This document shows positions 1 to 7,995 of a stretch of DNA of 64,000 nt, one piece after another (position 1 is the stretch's first letter; each line of letters begins with the position of its first letter). The notes under the pieces are model-generated. The model did no database searches, was not told the DNA's origin, and saw nothing but the letters and a program-made list of their open reading frames with translations. Origin of the DNA: Streptomyces rubellomurinus (GTDB lineage: Bacteria; Actinomycetota; Actinomycetes; Streptomycetales; Streptomycetaceae); NCBI RefSeq assembly GCF_000961885.1, contig NZ_JZKH01000032.1, positions 1 through 64,000 on the forward strand, in the 5' to 3' direction. The position numbers and the translations under genes were made by a program.

Positions 1-3
1 GGT

Positions 4-23
4 GCCGGGGCGGGTGCCCCGGC
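4..23. terminator. GC hairpin at left edge
   Basis: A perfect 8-bp inverted repeat (GCCGGGGC / GCCCCGGC) with a 4-base loop. It probably ends a gene lying outside the window to the left. There is no T run. The rest of bases 24-299 holds no gene I can support; it is the downstream flank of the Nudix gene. Confidence 0.4.
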
Positions 24-299
24 GCAGCCGGGCGCGGGCGGCGGCGCTCCCCGCGATGCCTGCCCGCCGCTCTCCCCCGCGACCGCTCCCGGTACTCGGC
101 ACCGTCGAGGCCTCCGGCTCTGGTCGGGATCGGCGCCGCCGGCTGGGGGGCGGCTCACCGATGGTGACGAATTGGGCCGAATAGTGACATACCCAGCGGG
201 GCCCAGGCTATCCCGGGTCCCGCGTCCTCTTGTCCGATTGACCGACCCGGGCGGTCTGCGCGTCGCCGGGCCGCCGGGTGCCGTTCGCCGTCGCGGTCG

Positions 300-716
300 T
301 CAGGGGTGCAGCAGGGGGGCGACGTGCGGCAGGACCTCGCGGTCGTGGCCGATCCAGTCGACGGCGTCCAGTTCGTCCGGGCCCAGCCAGCGCAGCTCGT
401 CGTGCTCCTGGAGCGGGCGCGGCTCGCCGGCCAGCAGCTCGGCGGTCCAGAACCGCAGCTCCAGGCCGGGGCGCACGGTCCACGCGCCGGGCAGCCGGCT
501 CAGCGCCCGGGCCCGTACGCCCAGCTCCTCCAGCAGCTCGCGCTCCAGCGCCTGCGCCTCGGTCTCGCCCGGCTCGGCCTTGCCGCCGGGGAACTCCCAG
601 CGCCCGGCCACCGCCGCGGGCGTGCTGCGCCGGGCGGCCAGCACCCGGCCCTGGTGGACCAGCGCGCCGCCGACGACGATCCGGGGGGCGGGGGGCTGCT
701 CGGGGGCTTCGTCCAT
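300..716 (-). CDS. Nudix hydrolase, MutT-like
   Basis: 138-residue cytosolic pyrophosphatase of the Nudix superfamily, probably cleaning oxidised or non-canonical nucleoside triphosphates. The Nudix box is complete at residues 45-67: G45, E51, then R59-E60, E63-E64 and G66 in the canonical spacing, which supplies the Mg2+-binding glutamates. Length fits a single-domain MutT-type enzyme of about 130-140 residues. The ATG start at 716 gives a natural N-terminus with a short polar tail before the first strand. It stands upstream of nothing obvious on its strand within the window. The exact substrate (8-oxo-dGTP or another nucleotide) cannot be told from sequence. Confidence 0.9.
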   Translation of the reverse strand: MDEAPEQPPAPRIVVGGALVHQGRVLAARRSTPAAVAGRWEFPGGKAEPGETEAQALERELLEELGVRARALSRLPGAWTVRPGLELRFWTAELLAGEPRPLQEHDELRWLGPDELDAVDWIGHDREVLPHVAPLLHP

Positions 717-734
717 GCCCCGAACCCTACGGTC

Positions 735-899
735 TCAGCTGTCGGCGCCTTCCGCGTCCGCCTCCACCCAGTAGAGCTGCTTGTGGCCGCGGGCCTCGAA
801 CTCGGCGGCCAGGCGCTCCGCTTCGGCCCGTTCGAGCCCCTCGGCGACCAGGAAGCGGTTGCCGTTGTCGTCCTGCCGCATCACGCGGTGGCTGCCCAT
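735..899 (-). CDS. Small conserved-type protein, 54 residues
   Basis: A 54-residue polar protein, 18 bases upstream of the Nudix gene on the same strand, so the two may be co-transcribed. It begins MGSHRVMRQDDNGN and has an Ala/Glu-rich helix followed by a beta-like stretch (KQLYWVE). Streptomyces genomes carry short proteins of this kind, often labelled SPOR-domain-like, but I recognise it only from that general look. There are no cysteines, signal peptide or membrane segment. Function unknown. Confidence 0.65.
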   Translation of the reverse strand: MGSHRVMRQDDNGNRFLVAEGLERAEAERLAAEFEARGHKQLYWVEADAEGADS

Positions 900-908
900 G
901 GCGCCAGC

Positions 909-980
909 GTACGGGCCCCGGCCCGCGGTGGGAGTCGGGGCCCGTACGGCCCCGGCCCGCGTGGGGGTCGGGCCGGGGCC
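909..980. terminator. Two tandem GC hairpins
   Basis: Two adjacent perfect inverted repeats: an 11-bp stem (909-919 with 937-947, GTACGGGCCCC) and a 12-bp stem (948-959 with 969-980, GGCCCCGGCCCG). They lie downstream of the DUF4190 gene and just upstream of the 54-residue gene, so they most likely terminate the former. Confidence 0.6.
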
Positions 981-1068
981 GCGCCCGTGACCCTACGCCC
1001 GGCGAGCTACCGGCAGGTACGGATGGTGTTAACGCTGAGTAACCCTGGGGCGGGGCGGCGGGCCCGCG

Positions 1069-2580
1069 TCAGACCCGCAGGTCGGGCACCTGCTCGCCGG
1101 TGGACAGGCCCAGCCCGCGCCGGATCTCCGCGTTGAGCGCCATCGACTTCACCTGCAGCCCCTCGGCCCGGCGGATGTCGCCGGGCAGGTCGGTGCCGGA
1201 GGCCGCGTCGCTCCAGGCGCCGGCCGCCTGCTCCTTGGCCGCGGCCAGCTTGGCGACCTTCGGGGCGACCTCGGCCGGCCAGGCCACCGAGGGCTTGTCC
1301 AGCGCGGTGGCCTCGGCCCGGCAGGCGTTGGCCATCCGCCGGGCCCAGTCCCGGTACTCGGCGGGGGCGGCGGACGGGTCCTTCGACGGCTGGTCGGCGG
1401 TGGCCCGGTTGAAGCCGCGGGCGGCCTCCAGGTAGGCCAGCTGGGCGGCGGTCAGACTGCGCCGGTCGGTGCGGACCGTCCCCACGTGCTGCTCGTCGCG
1501 GTCCTCGAAGGCGCAGGTGACGCGCCGGTCGCCGCGGCCCCAGGTGGTCCGGGTCGGGTAGAGGTAGACGTCGTCCATGCCGTCCGGCACGGCCCACTGG
1601 TCGAGCGCGTACTCGTCGAGCACCGGGCGGCACAGCTCGGCGGCGCGGGAGCGGAGCACCGTCTCGCCCGGGAAGGACGAGCCGTCCGCCGTGGGGAAGT
1701 CGGTGCCGCCGGCCACCTCGCCGTGGTGCGGCTCCGCGCAGGGCACCCGGCGCACCCAGTACACCGTGTCGTCGCCGCCCGGGTTGGCCACGACGCCGTC
1801 GCCGGTGTCGTTGTAGCAGTCCCCGGCCTTCAGCTCGGACCAGTGCACGGCGCCGGCCGGAGCCTTCCCGCCGCCGCTGCGGGCGAGGTCGTCGTCGTGC
1901 CGCGGGCTGAAGTCCCCGGCGCCCAGGACGAGCGACATGACCACCGTGCCGACCGCGCCGAGCACCACGCCCGCCACGGCCATGCCGAAGCCGTGCTCCC
2001 GGCGGCGCTTGATCTGGGTCAGCGCGACGATGCCGAGGACCAGCGCCACCGGCGCGGCCAGCACCAGGCCGGTCACCAGCGCGGCCACCGCGAGGCCGTT
2101 GGTCGGCGCGGGGGAGGGGGCGGCCGGCGGGTACGGGTACGGGTACGGGTACGGGTTGCCGTGCGGCGCGGGCGGGTGCGGAGCCGGCTGGAGGCCGGAC
2201 ACGGCCGAGGGCGGCACCGAGGCCCAGCCTCCGGCGGGCAGCGGCGGGGGCGGCGGCTGCGGCGGGGCGGCGGAGGGGAAGGGGGCGGCGGCCTGCGGCG
2301 GGGCGGGGGGTGCCTCGGGGGTCCCGGGGGCCTCGGGCTGGGCGGGCGCCTCGGGCTCCGAGGCGGACTCGGGCTCCGCCGGGGCCTTCAGGAGGTCGAT
2401 CCGCGGGTCGCGTTCCTCCCGCGCCGAGGCCGACTCGGGCGCCGGACCGCGTTCCTGCTCGCGTTCCGTCGCGGCTTCCCCGGCGGGCGACTCCGGCCCC
2501 GGCTCCGGCAGCTCGGACTTCGACACCTTGGACTCCCCCACCCCGCCGCGACGGGCATCGGCTCCGGCAGTTCGACTCAT
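1069..2580 (-). CDS. DUF4190 membrane protein with septum-formation-like C-terminus
   Basis: 503-residue membrane protein. Residues 1-160 are a low-complexity Pro/Ala/Glu-rich cytoplasmic region containing a PYPYPYPYP tract encoded by a 6-base repeat. Two membrane helices follow at about 162-190 and 198-221, separated by a short basic loop (KRRREHGFG), which is the DUF4190 pattern. The remaining ~280 residues are extracytoplasmic. They contain several cysteines and a GDCYND-type segment like the actinobacterial septum formation family. The C-terminal part is helical. The likely role is at the cell envelope, but no catalytic motif is visible. The ATG at 2580 is the first start; later ones in the disordered region cannot be excluded. 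Confidence 0.75.
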   Translation of the reverse strand: MSRTAGADARRGGVGESKVSKSELPEPGPESPAGEAATEREQERGPAPESASAREERDPRIDLLKAPAEPESASEPEAPAQPEAPGTPEAPPAPPQAAAPFPSAAPPQPPPPPLPAGGWASVPPSAVSGLQPAPHPPAPHGNPYPYPYPYPPAAPSPAPTNGLAVAALVTGLVLAAPVALVLGIVALTQIKRRREHGFGMAVAGVVLGAVGTVVMSLVLGAGDFSPRHDDDLARSGGGKAPAGAVHWSELKAGDCYNDTGDGVVANPGGDDTVYWVRRVPCAEPHHGEVAGGTDFPTADGSSFPGETVLRSRAAELCRPVLDEYALDQWAVPDGMDDVYLYPTRTTWGRGDRRVTCAFEDRDEQHVGTVRTDRRSLTAAQLAYLEAARGFNRATADQPSKDPSAAPAEYRDWARRMANACRAEATALDKPSVAWPAEVAPKVAKLAAAKEQAAGAWSDAASGTDLPGDIRRAEGLQVKSMALNAEIRRGLGLSTGEQVPDLRV

Positions 2581-2712
2581 CGGCCGCTCCGCACCAGCCG
2601 GTCGGACGGACCCGAACCGGCCCGGATTCGAGCGGCCGCGCGACTCTATCCGATCATTCCGACGATCCGCCGCGCCATTTCCGGCGGTCGCCCACCCGGC
2701 CTCCCCGGCCGA

Positions 2713-3534
2713 TCACCCGCGCGCCAGGATCTCGCCGTGCAGCATGGCGAACCAGCCGTCCCCGGCGGCGCTCCACTCCCGCCAGCCGGCCGCGATCCGC
2801 TCCAGCTCCGCCCGGTCGGCGAAGCCCCGTTCCACCGCCGTCCGTCCGAACGCGGTGCCGGTGACCCGGTCCGCCCACATCCCGCCCCACCAGTCGCGCC
2901 GCTCGGGCGTCGCGAAGGTCCAGGTGGTGGCACTCGCGGTCACCTCGGCGAAGCCGGCGGCGCGGGCCCAGGACAGCAGCCGCCGGCCGGCATCCGGTTC
3001 ACCGCCGTTGGCCCGGGCGACCTGCCGGTACAGCTCCAACCAGCGCCCCAGCTCGGGCACTTCGGGGTACCAGGTCATCGACGCGTAGTCGACGTCACGG
3101 ACCGCGACCACCCCGCCGGGCGCCGTCACCCGGCGCAGCTCGCGCAGCGCGGCCACCGGGTCGGCCACGTGCTGCAGCGTCTGGTGGGCGTGCACCACGT
3201 CGAACTCACCGTCCCGGTACGGCAGTCGGTGGACGTCCGCGCACTCGAAGGCGACGTTCGCGAGCCCGCGCCCGGCGACGTGCTCGGCGGCCCGGGCCAG
3301 CACCTCGGCGGAGGCGTCCACGGCCACCACCCGCCCCTGCGGGCCGACCAGCTCGGCCAGGTCCGCGGTGATCGTGCCGGGTCCGCAGCCGACGTCCAAC
3401 AGGGCCTGCCCGGGCCGCAGTTCGGGCAGCAGGTAGCCGGCCGAGTCGGCGGCGGTGCGGGAACGGTGCGAGCGCAGCACCGCCTCCTGGTGGCCGTGGG
3501 TGTAGACGGCGGCGGCGGGCTTCGGTGCGGTCAT
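2713..3534 (-). CDS. SAM-dependent class I methyltransferase
   Basis: 273-residue Rossmann-fold methyltransferase of the UbiE/Methyltransf_11 type. Motif I (LLDVGCGPG) is at residues 45-53; an acidic residue at the end of strand 2 (VVAVDAS) and the later FDVVHAHQTLQH segment complete the SAM pocket. A longer open frame exists upstream, but the start at 3534 is chosen because an AGGGGGA ribosome site precedes it. The acceptor substrate is unknown. The gene is divergent from the reductase/deaminase pair, with about 170 bases between them, so they may share a regulatory region. Confidence 0.85.
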   Translation of the reverse strand: MTAPKPAAAVYTHGHQEAVLRSHRSRTAADSAGYLLPELRPGQALLDVGCGPGTITADLAELVGPQGRVVAVDASAEVLARAAEHVAGRGLANVAFECADVHRLPYRDGEFDVVHAHQTLQHVADPVAALRELRRVTAPGGVVAVRDVDYASMTWYPEVPELGRWLELYRQVARANGGEPDAGRRLLSWARAAGFAEVTASATTWTFATPERRDWWGGMWADRVTGTAFGRTAVERGFADRAELERIAAGWREWSAAGDGWFAMLHGEILARG

Positions 3535-3704
3535 GCGGTCCCCCTGCTGGGTGCTCGGCGTCCGGCTCGACGGCTTCTCGGGCCGTTCCGACGCTAGCCC
3601 ACGTTCCACATCACGAGAAGATTCGTCTCACATTCCGACCGAGCGGCAACCGCCCGGCACCCGCCCGCCGTACCGTGGACCCACCCGAGAGAACGGTCCC
3701 GCCC

Positions 3705-4391
3705 ATGCCCGGCCAGCGCCCCTTCGTCCTGCTCAGCGCCGCCATGTCGCTCGACGGCCACCTCGACGACGCCTCCCCCGACCGCCTGCTGCTCTCCAAC
3801 GCCGCCGACTTCGACCGGGTCGACGAGGAGCGCGCGGCCGCCGACGCGATCCTGGTCGGCGGCAACACCCTGCGCACCGACAACCCCCGCCTGCTCGTCA
3901 ACTCCCCGGCGCGGCGGGCCGCCCGGCTCGCCGCGGGCCGCCCCGAGCACCCGCTGAAGGTGACGCTCAGCGCGAGCGGCGCGCTCGACGCCGGCCTGCG
4001 GTTCTGGCACACCGGCGGCGCCAAGCTCGTCTACAGCACCGACGCCGGGGCGGCGGCGCTGCGCCCCCGGCTGGACGGACTGGCCGAGGTGGCCGCGCTC
4101 GGCCCGGCGGTCGACCTCGGCGCGGTGCTGGACGACCTGGGCGCGCGCGGCGTGCGCCGGCTGATGGTCGAGGGCGGCGGCGGGGTGCACACCCAGTTCC
4201 TCGCCCGGGGCCTCGCGGACGAGCTGCACCTGGCCGTCGCCCCGCTGCTGGTCGGGCAGGCCGGGGCGCCGAGGTTCGTCGGCCCGGCGGCGTTCCCGGG
4301 CGGCCCGACCCGGCGGATGCGGCTGCTGGAGGCACGTACCGTGGGCGACGTCGTCCTGCTCAGGTACGCCCCGAAGGAGCCCGCCCCGTGA
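3705..4391 (+). CDS. Pyrimidine reductase-like protein (RibD C-terminal / DHFR-like fold)
   Basis: 228 residues of the RibD C-terminal reductase family. These enzymes reduce the ribose of a pyrimidine or related nucleotide with NAD(P)H, as in riboflavin synthesis. The AMSLDG strand at 13-18, the GGNTLRTDNPRL segment at 52-63 and the VEGGGGVHTQFL nucleotide-binding loop near residue 150 are the expected motifs. The stop overlaps the GTG start of the following deaminase by four bases, so the two are translationally coupled. In classical RibD the deaminase comes first and is fused; here the halves are separate and reversed. Whether it serves riboflavin synthesis or another pathway is open. Confidence 0.85.
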   Translation: MPGQRPFVLLSAAMSLDGHLDDASPDRLLLSNAADFDRVDEERAAADAILVGGNTLRTDNPRLLVNSPARRAARLAAGRPEHPLKVTLSASGALDAGLRFWHTGGAKLVYSTDAGAAALRPRLDGLAEVAALGPAVDLGAVLDDLGARGVRRLMVEGGGGVHTQFLARGLADELHLAVAPLLVGQAGAPRFVGPAAFPGGPTRRMRLLEARTVGDVVLLRYAPKEPAP

Positions 4392-4843
4392 CCAGCCCCG
4401 CCGCCGACCTCGCCCACCTGCGCCGGGCCGTCGAGCTCTCCCGCCGCTGCCCGCCCTCCACCACGGCCTTCTCGGTCGGCGCGGTGATCGTCGGCGCGGA
4501 CGGCACGGTGCTGGCCGAGGGCTTCAGCCGGGAGACGGACCCGCACGACCACGCCGAGGAGGCGGCCCTGGCCAAGCTCCCGGCCGGCGACCCGCAGCTG
4601 CGCGGCGCGACCGTCTACAGCAGCCTGGAGCCCTGCGGCCGGCGCGCCTCACGGCCGCGGCCGTGCGCCCGGCTGCTGATCGCGGCCGGTGTGCCGCGGG
4701 TGGTGGTCGCCTGGCGGGAGCCGGACCTGTTCGTCACCGACTGCCAGGGCGCCGCGCTGCTGACGGCGGCCGGGGTCGAGGTGGTGGAGCTGCCGGAGCT
4801 GGCGGAGGAGGCCCGGGCGGTCAACGCCCACCTGCTCGGATGA
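4388..4843 (+). CDS. RibD-type deaminase, stand-alone
   Basis: 151-residue zinc-dependent cytidine-deaminase-fold protein. The HAE motif is at 55-57 (zinc His and proton-shuttle Glu). The two zinc cysteines are C83 and C93, separated by nine residues including an Arg-rich insert, which resembles the PC-x8-C spacing of RibD rather than the PCxxC of cytidine or guanine deaminases. It starts with GTG inside the stop of the reductase gene. Together the pair reconstitutes the two activities of RibD. The Arg-rich insert (GRRASRPRP) in place of the usual SHHGRTPP suggests a different substrate contact. Confidence 0.85.
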   Translation: MTSPAADLAHLRRAVELSRRCPPSTTAFSVGAVIVGADGTVLAEGFSRETDPHDHAEEAALAKLPAGDPQLRGATVYSSLEPCGRRASRPRPCARLLIAAGVPRVVVAWREPDLFVTDCQGAALLTAAGVEVVELPELAEEARAVNAHLLG

Positions 4844-4844
4844 T

Positions 4845-4869
4845 CTTTTGTATCATTTAGATACAAAAG
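4845..4869. promoter_or_regulatory. AT-rich palindrome, likely operator
   Basis: A perfect 10-bp inverted repeat, CTTTTGTATC and GATACAAAAG, around ATTTA. It starts two bases after the deaminase stop and ends 38 bases before the HAD phosphatase ATG. Its AT content is striking in this GC-rich DNA. There is no U tract, so an operator for a MarR-, HxlR- or GntR-type repressor is more likely than a terminator. No such regulator is adjacent. Confidence 0.55.
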
Positions 4870-4907
4870 ACTCGTCTTCTGCCGCCGAGGCCCCCAAGGA
4901 GCCACCC

Positions 4908-5576
4908 ATGCCCGCCGCCACCCCCATCCGGCTGACCACCCGCGCCCTCCTCCTCGACATGGACGGCACCCTGGTCAACTCCGACGCCGTGGTCGAGCGC
5001 TGCTGGAGCGCCTGGGCCGTGCGGCACGGCCTCGACCCCGTCGCGGCACTGGAGGTCGTCCACGGCCGCCAGGGCCACGCGACCATGGCCGCCCTCCTCC
5101 CGGACCGCCCGATGGAGGTCAACCTCGCCGAGAACGAGCGGATGCTCGCCGAGGAGCGCGCCGACACCGAGGGCGTCGTCCCCGTCCCGGGCGCGCCCGC
5201 CTTCCTCGCCGCCCTGGCCGGCCTGCCGCACGCCCTGGTCACCTCCGCCGACCTGGCGCTCGCCCGCATCCGGATGGCCGCCGCCGGCCTCCCGCTGCCG
5301 CCGGTCCTGGTCACCGCCGAATCCGTGGGCGCCAGCAAGCCCGACCCCGAGGGCTTCCTCAAGGGCGCCGCCACCCTCGGCTTCGCCCCCGCCGACTGCC
5401 TCGCCCTGGAGGACTCCGGCGCCGGCATCGCCGCCGCCCGCGCCGCCGGCATCCCCGTCCTCGGCATCGGCCCCCGCGCCGTCCCCCACCACCCGGACGC
5501 CCACACCCCCACCCTCGACACCGTCACCGTCACCCCCCACCCGGACGGCACCCTGACGCTCACCCTCCACCCCTGA
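4908..5576 (+). CDS. HAD family hydrolase, phosphosugar phosphatase-like
   Basis: 222-residue HAD phosphatase. The nucleophile motif LLLDMDGTLVNSD has D17 and D19. Motif II is TSA, motif III is the Lys in SKPDP, and motif IV is the EDSGAG segment. The helical cap insert between motifs I and II is the C1 type seen in YfbT/Gpp sugar-phosphate and glycerol-3-phosphate phosphatases. The ATG at 4908 has AAGGA eight bases upstream. It follows the RibD-like pair, so it could supply the missing dephosphorylation step that acts after RibD in riboflavin synthesis; that link is inference from position. Confidence 0.88.
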   Translation: MPAATPIRLTTRALLLDMDGTLVNSDAVVERCWSAWAVRHGLDPVAALEVVHGRQGHATMAALLPDRPMEVNLAENERMLAEERADTEGVVPVPGAPAFLAALAGLPHALVTSADLALARIRMAAAGLPLPPVLVTAESVGASKPDPEGFLKGAATLGFAPADCLALEDSGAGIAAARAAGIPVLGIGPRAVPHHPDAHTPTLDTVTVTPHPDGTLTLTLHP

Positions 5577-5587
5577 CGGGCGAGCGC

Positions 5588-5842
5588 TCAGTAGTGGTAG
5601 CGGGCGGCCAGGACGATGATCTCGTCGTGGCCAACGAGGTAGACGAGGCGGTGCTCGTCGTCGATGCGCCGCGACCAGGCGCCGGGCAGGTGGTACTTCA
5701 GCGGCTCGGGCTTCCCGATCCCCGTGAACGGGTCACGGAGGGTGTCCTCGATGAGCTTGTTGAGCCGCGCGAGCATCTTGCGGTCGTGCTTGAGCCAGGA
5801 CGTGTAGTCCTCCCAGCCCTGCTCCTCGAAGACCAGCCTCAC
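5588..5842 (-). CDS. yoeB: YoeB-family toxin (ribosome-dependent mRNA endonuclease)
   Basis: 84 residues, exactly the length of E. coli YoeB. The three catalytic residues of the E. coli enzyme, E46, R65 and H83, are present at the same positions, with Y84 as the last residue. The toxin binds the ribosomal A site and cuts mRNA when free of its antitoxin. The GTG start overlaps the antitoxin stop by four bases, the usual coupling for this family. The toxin looks intact and functional. Confidence 0.92.
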   Translation of the reverse strand: MRLVFEEQGWEDYTSWLKHDRKMLARLNKLIEDTLRDPFTGIGKPEPLKYHLPGAWSRRIDDEHRLVYLVGHDEIIVLAARYHY

Positions 5843-6120
5843 GCGTCGGCCTGCCCGGCGTCGGCGGCATCGGGGTCGATCAGCGCACGCTCGGCGAGGT
5901 TGGTCCGGCCCAGGGCGTTCTCGTAGGCCTTCAGCAGCCGGCGCGCGTTGGCGGGCGAGCGCAGCAGGTACGAGCCCTCGCGCAGGGCCGCGTAGTCCTC
6001 GGCGGACATCAGCACGGCGTTCCCGTGCCTGGAGACGATCTCGATCGCGTCGTGGTCCTCGTTGACCTGCTTGATCAGCGGGAACAGATCCCTGCGGGCC
6101 TCGCTCGCGGTGATGGACAT
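5839..6120 (-). CDS. yefM: YefM/Phd-family antitoxin
   Basis: 93 residues with the Phd/YefM N-terminal DNA-binding fold ([16 protein letters not shown], then [22 protein letters not shown]) and an acidic C-terminal tail that would wrap the toxin. It neutralises YoeB and normally represses its own operon, with the toxin as co-repressor. The ATG at 6120 has a GGAGGGAGA ribosome site. Immediately upstream lies an inverted repeat with GTAC cores, the type of site YefM binds. Confidence 0.92.
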   Translation of the reverse strand: MSITASEARRDLFPLIKQVNEDHDAIEIVSRHGNAVLMSAEDYAALREGSYLLRSPANARRLLKAYENALGRTNLAERALIDPDAADAGQADA

Positions 6121-6138
6121 GAGGCATCTCCCTCCACA

Positions 6139-6162
6139 AGTGGTACCGGATAACGTACCACT
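6139..6162. promoter_or_regulatory. Candidate YefM-YoeB operator
   Basis: Inverted repeat AGTGGTAC / GTACCACT separated by eight bases, 18 bases upstream of the antitoxin start. E. coli YefM recognises palindromes with a TGTACA core; the GTAC half-sites here fit that pattern. A TATCC-like -10 lies inside the repeat on the minus strand. Confidence 0.6.
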
Positions 6163-6188
6163 CCGGGTCGCGGTCGAACCGGAACGCC

Positions 6189-6227
6189 GTCGAGGGGCCG
6201 GACTCCGGTGGAGTCCGGCCCCTCGAC
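6189..6227. terminator. Terminator of ychF
   Basis: A perfect 18-bp inverted repeat with a 3-base GGT loop, directly after the ychF stop. It isolates ychF from the toxin-antitoxin promoter. Confidence 0.85.
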
Positions 6228-6248
6228 GAGGCACTGCCGTCAGGCCGC

Positions 6249-7322
6249 TCAGACGTTGAAGCGGAACTCCACGACGTCGCCGTCCTGCATGATGTATTCC
6301 TTGCCCTCGATGCGGGCCTTGCCCTTGGCGCGGGCCTCGGCGGTGGAGCCGGTCTCGACCAGGTCGGTGAAGGCGATGACCTCGGCCTTGATGAAGCCCT
6401 TCTGGAAGTCGGTGTGGATGACACCGGCGGCCTCGGGGGCGGTGGCGCCCTTCTTGATGGTCCAGGCGCGGGCTTCCTTGGGGCCGGCCGTGAGGTAGGT
6501 CTGCAGGCCGAGGGTGTCGAAGCCGACCCGGGCGAGGGTGGCGAGGCCGGGCTCGTCCTGGCCCATGGACTGGAGGAGCTCGAGGGCCTCGGCGTCGTCC
6601 AGCTCGATCAGCTCGGACTCGATCTTGGCATTGAGGAAGATCGCCTCGGCCGGGGCGACCAGCTCGCGCTGGGCGTTCTTGAAGTCCTCGTCGGCCAGCT
6701 CGGCCTCGTCCACGTTGAAGACGTAGAGGAAGGGCTTGGCGGTGAGGAGGTGGAGCTCGCGGATCGGGGTGGTGTCGAAACCGGCCTCGAAGAGGGTCTT
6801 GCCGGTCTCCAGGACGGCCTGCGCGGCCTCGGCGGCGGCCAGGACGGGGGCGGTGTCCTTCTTGAGGCGCGCCTCCTTCTGGAGCCGGGGCAGGACCTTC
6901 TCGATGGTCTGGAGGTCGGCCAGGATCAGCTCGGTGTGGATGGTGTCGATGTCGTCCTTGGGCGACACCTTGCCGTCCACGTGCACCACGTCGGGGTCGG
7001 TGAAGGCCCGCACGACCTGGCAGATCGCGTCCGACTCGCGGATGTTCGCGAGGAACTTGTTGCCCAGGCCCTCGCCCTCGCTGGCACCGCGCACGATGCC
7101 GGCGATGTCGACGAAGTCGACGGTGGCCGGGAGGATGCGCTGCGAGCCGAAGATCTCGGCGAGCTTGGTCAGCCGCTCGTCCGGGACGCCGACGACGCCG
7201 ACGTTCGGCTCGATGGTGGCGAACGGGTAGTTGGCCGCCAGCACGTCGTTCTTGGTCAGGGCGTTGAACAGGGTCGACTTGCCGACGTTCGGCAGGCCGA
7301 CGATTCCGATCGTGAGCGACAT
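6249..7322 (-). CDS. ychF: Redox-regulated ATPase YchF (Obg-like, TRAFAC class)
   Basis: 357 residues, close to the usual ~362. P-loop GLPNVGKST at 9-17, the [18 protein letters not shown] switch II at 71-88, and NVDE at 203-206 in place of the NKxD guanine-specificity motif, which is why YchF proteins hydrolyse ATP. A coiled-coil insert at about 135-165 and a C-terminal TGS domain (ending [14 protein letters not shown]) complete the family architecture. It associates with ribosomes and is linked to translation and oxidative stress responses. It is transcribed alone with its own strong terminator. Confidence 0.97.
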   Translation of the reverse strand: MSLTIGIVGLPNVGKSTLFNALTKNDVLAANYPFATIEPNVGVVGVPDERLTKLAEIFGSQRILPATVDFVDIAGIVRGASEGEGLGNKFLANIRESDAICQVVRAFTDPDVVHVDGKVSPKDDIDTIHTELILADLQTIEKVLPRLQKEARLKKDTAPVLAAAEAAQAVLETGKTLFEAGFDTTPIRELHLLTAKPFLYVFNVDEAELADEDFKNAQRELVAPAEAIFLNAKIESELIELDDAEALELLQSMGQDEPGLATLARVGFDTLGLQTYLTAGPKEARAWTIKKGATAPEAAGVIHTDFQKGFIKAEVIAFTDLVETGSTAEARAKGKARIEGKEYIMQDGDVVEFRFNV

Positions 7323-7406
7323 GAAGCGCAGTCCCGTGGGCTTGGAGGAGTTGGGTCGGCACCGTACGGGCCGACCCCCAAGTCTACGGGCAGCCCCAAG
7401 CCGCGC

Positions 7407-7824
7407 TCACGCCTCGGTCGACGCCGCCCGCGGCTCCAGGAACTCCAGCCGGTTGCCCAGCTTGTCCGCGGCGTAGAAGCGGCGGTGGTCGGGCAGGTTG
7501 TCGTCCCAGGTCACCTCGTGGCCGTGCGCGGTGAGGCGGGCGGCGAGGGCGTCCAGGGAGCGGACCAGGATGCCGGGGTGGCCCTTGACGGACGGGCGGA
7601 AGTCGGGGGTGACGCCGAGGTGGACCTCGACGCCGTCGCCGCGCCCCGCCGAATCAGGGCTGGCAGCAGCCGCCGCGCGCCGCGAGCACCGGCGGCTTCG
7701 CCAGCTCGGTCATGCCGAGGACGCCGACCCAGAAGGCCCGGCACTCGTCCTCGGCGCCGGCCGGGATGTCGAGCTGGAAGTGGTCCAGGCGTTCGAAGGC
7801 GAAGTCCGCGGTCTCGGTGGTCAT
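7407..7824 (-). pseudogene. Frameshifted VOC-family (glyoxalase/bleomycin-resistance-like) protein
   Basis: From the ATG at 7824 the frame reads MTTETADFAFERLDHFQLDI and on through a VOC first half, then hits TGA at about 7650, just after a GGCC segment. In another frame the match continues at once (DGVEVHLGVTP, then RFYAADKLGNRLEFLEP) to a stop at 7407. The span of 418 bases is not a multiple of three. Homologues read GGCWF- then straight into the HLGV strand, so one or a few bases near 7640-7665 are altered. Either this is a real pseudogene or the assembly has an error at this GC-rich spot. The two halves together make one complete VOC domain of about 138 residues. Confidence 0.75.
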
Positions 7825-7995
7825 GACGGCCCCCCGTACGGTCGTGCGGTCATCCGATGATCATGGTGTGTCGACTCGGCCGGGCAGGTCAGCCCCCCGA
7901 ATGACGATCACAGGAGTACGCCTTCCGGAGACACGGATCAAGACCTGAACGGTCCATTACACAGTGTGGCGATGATCGGACCGTACGTTGGGCGG

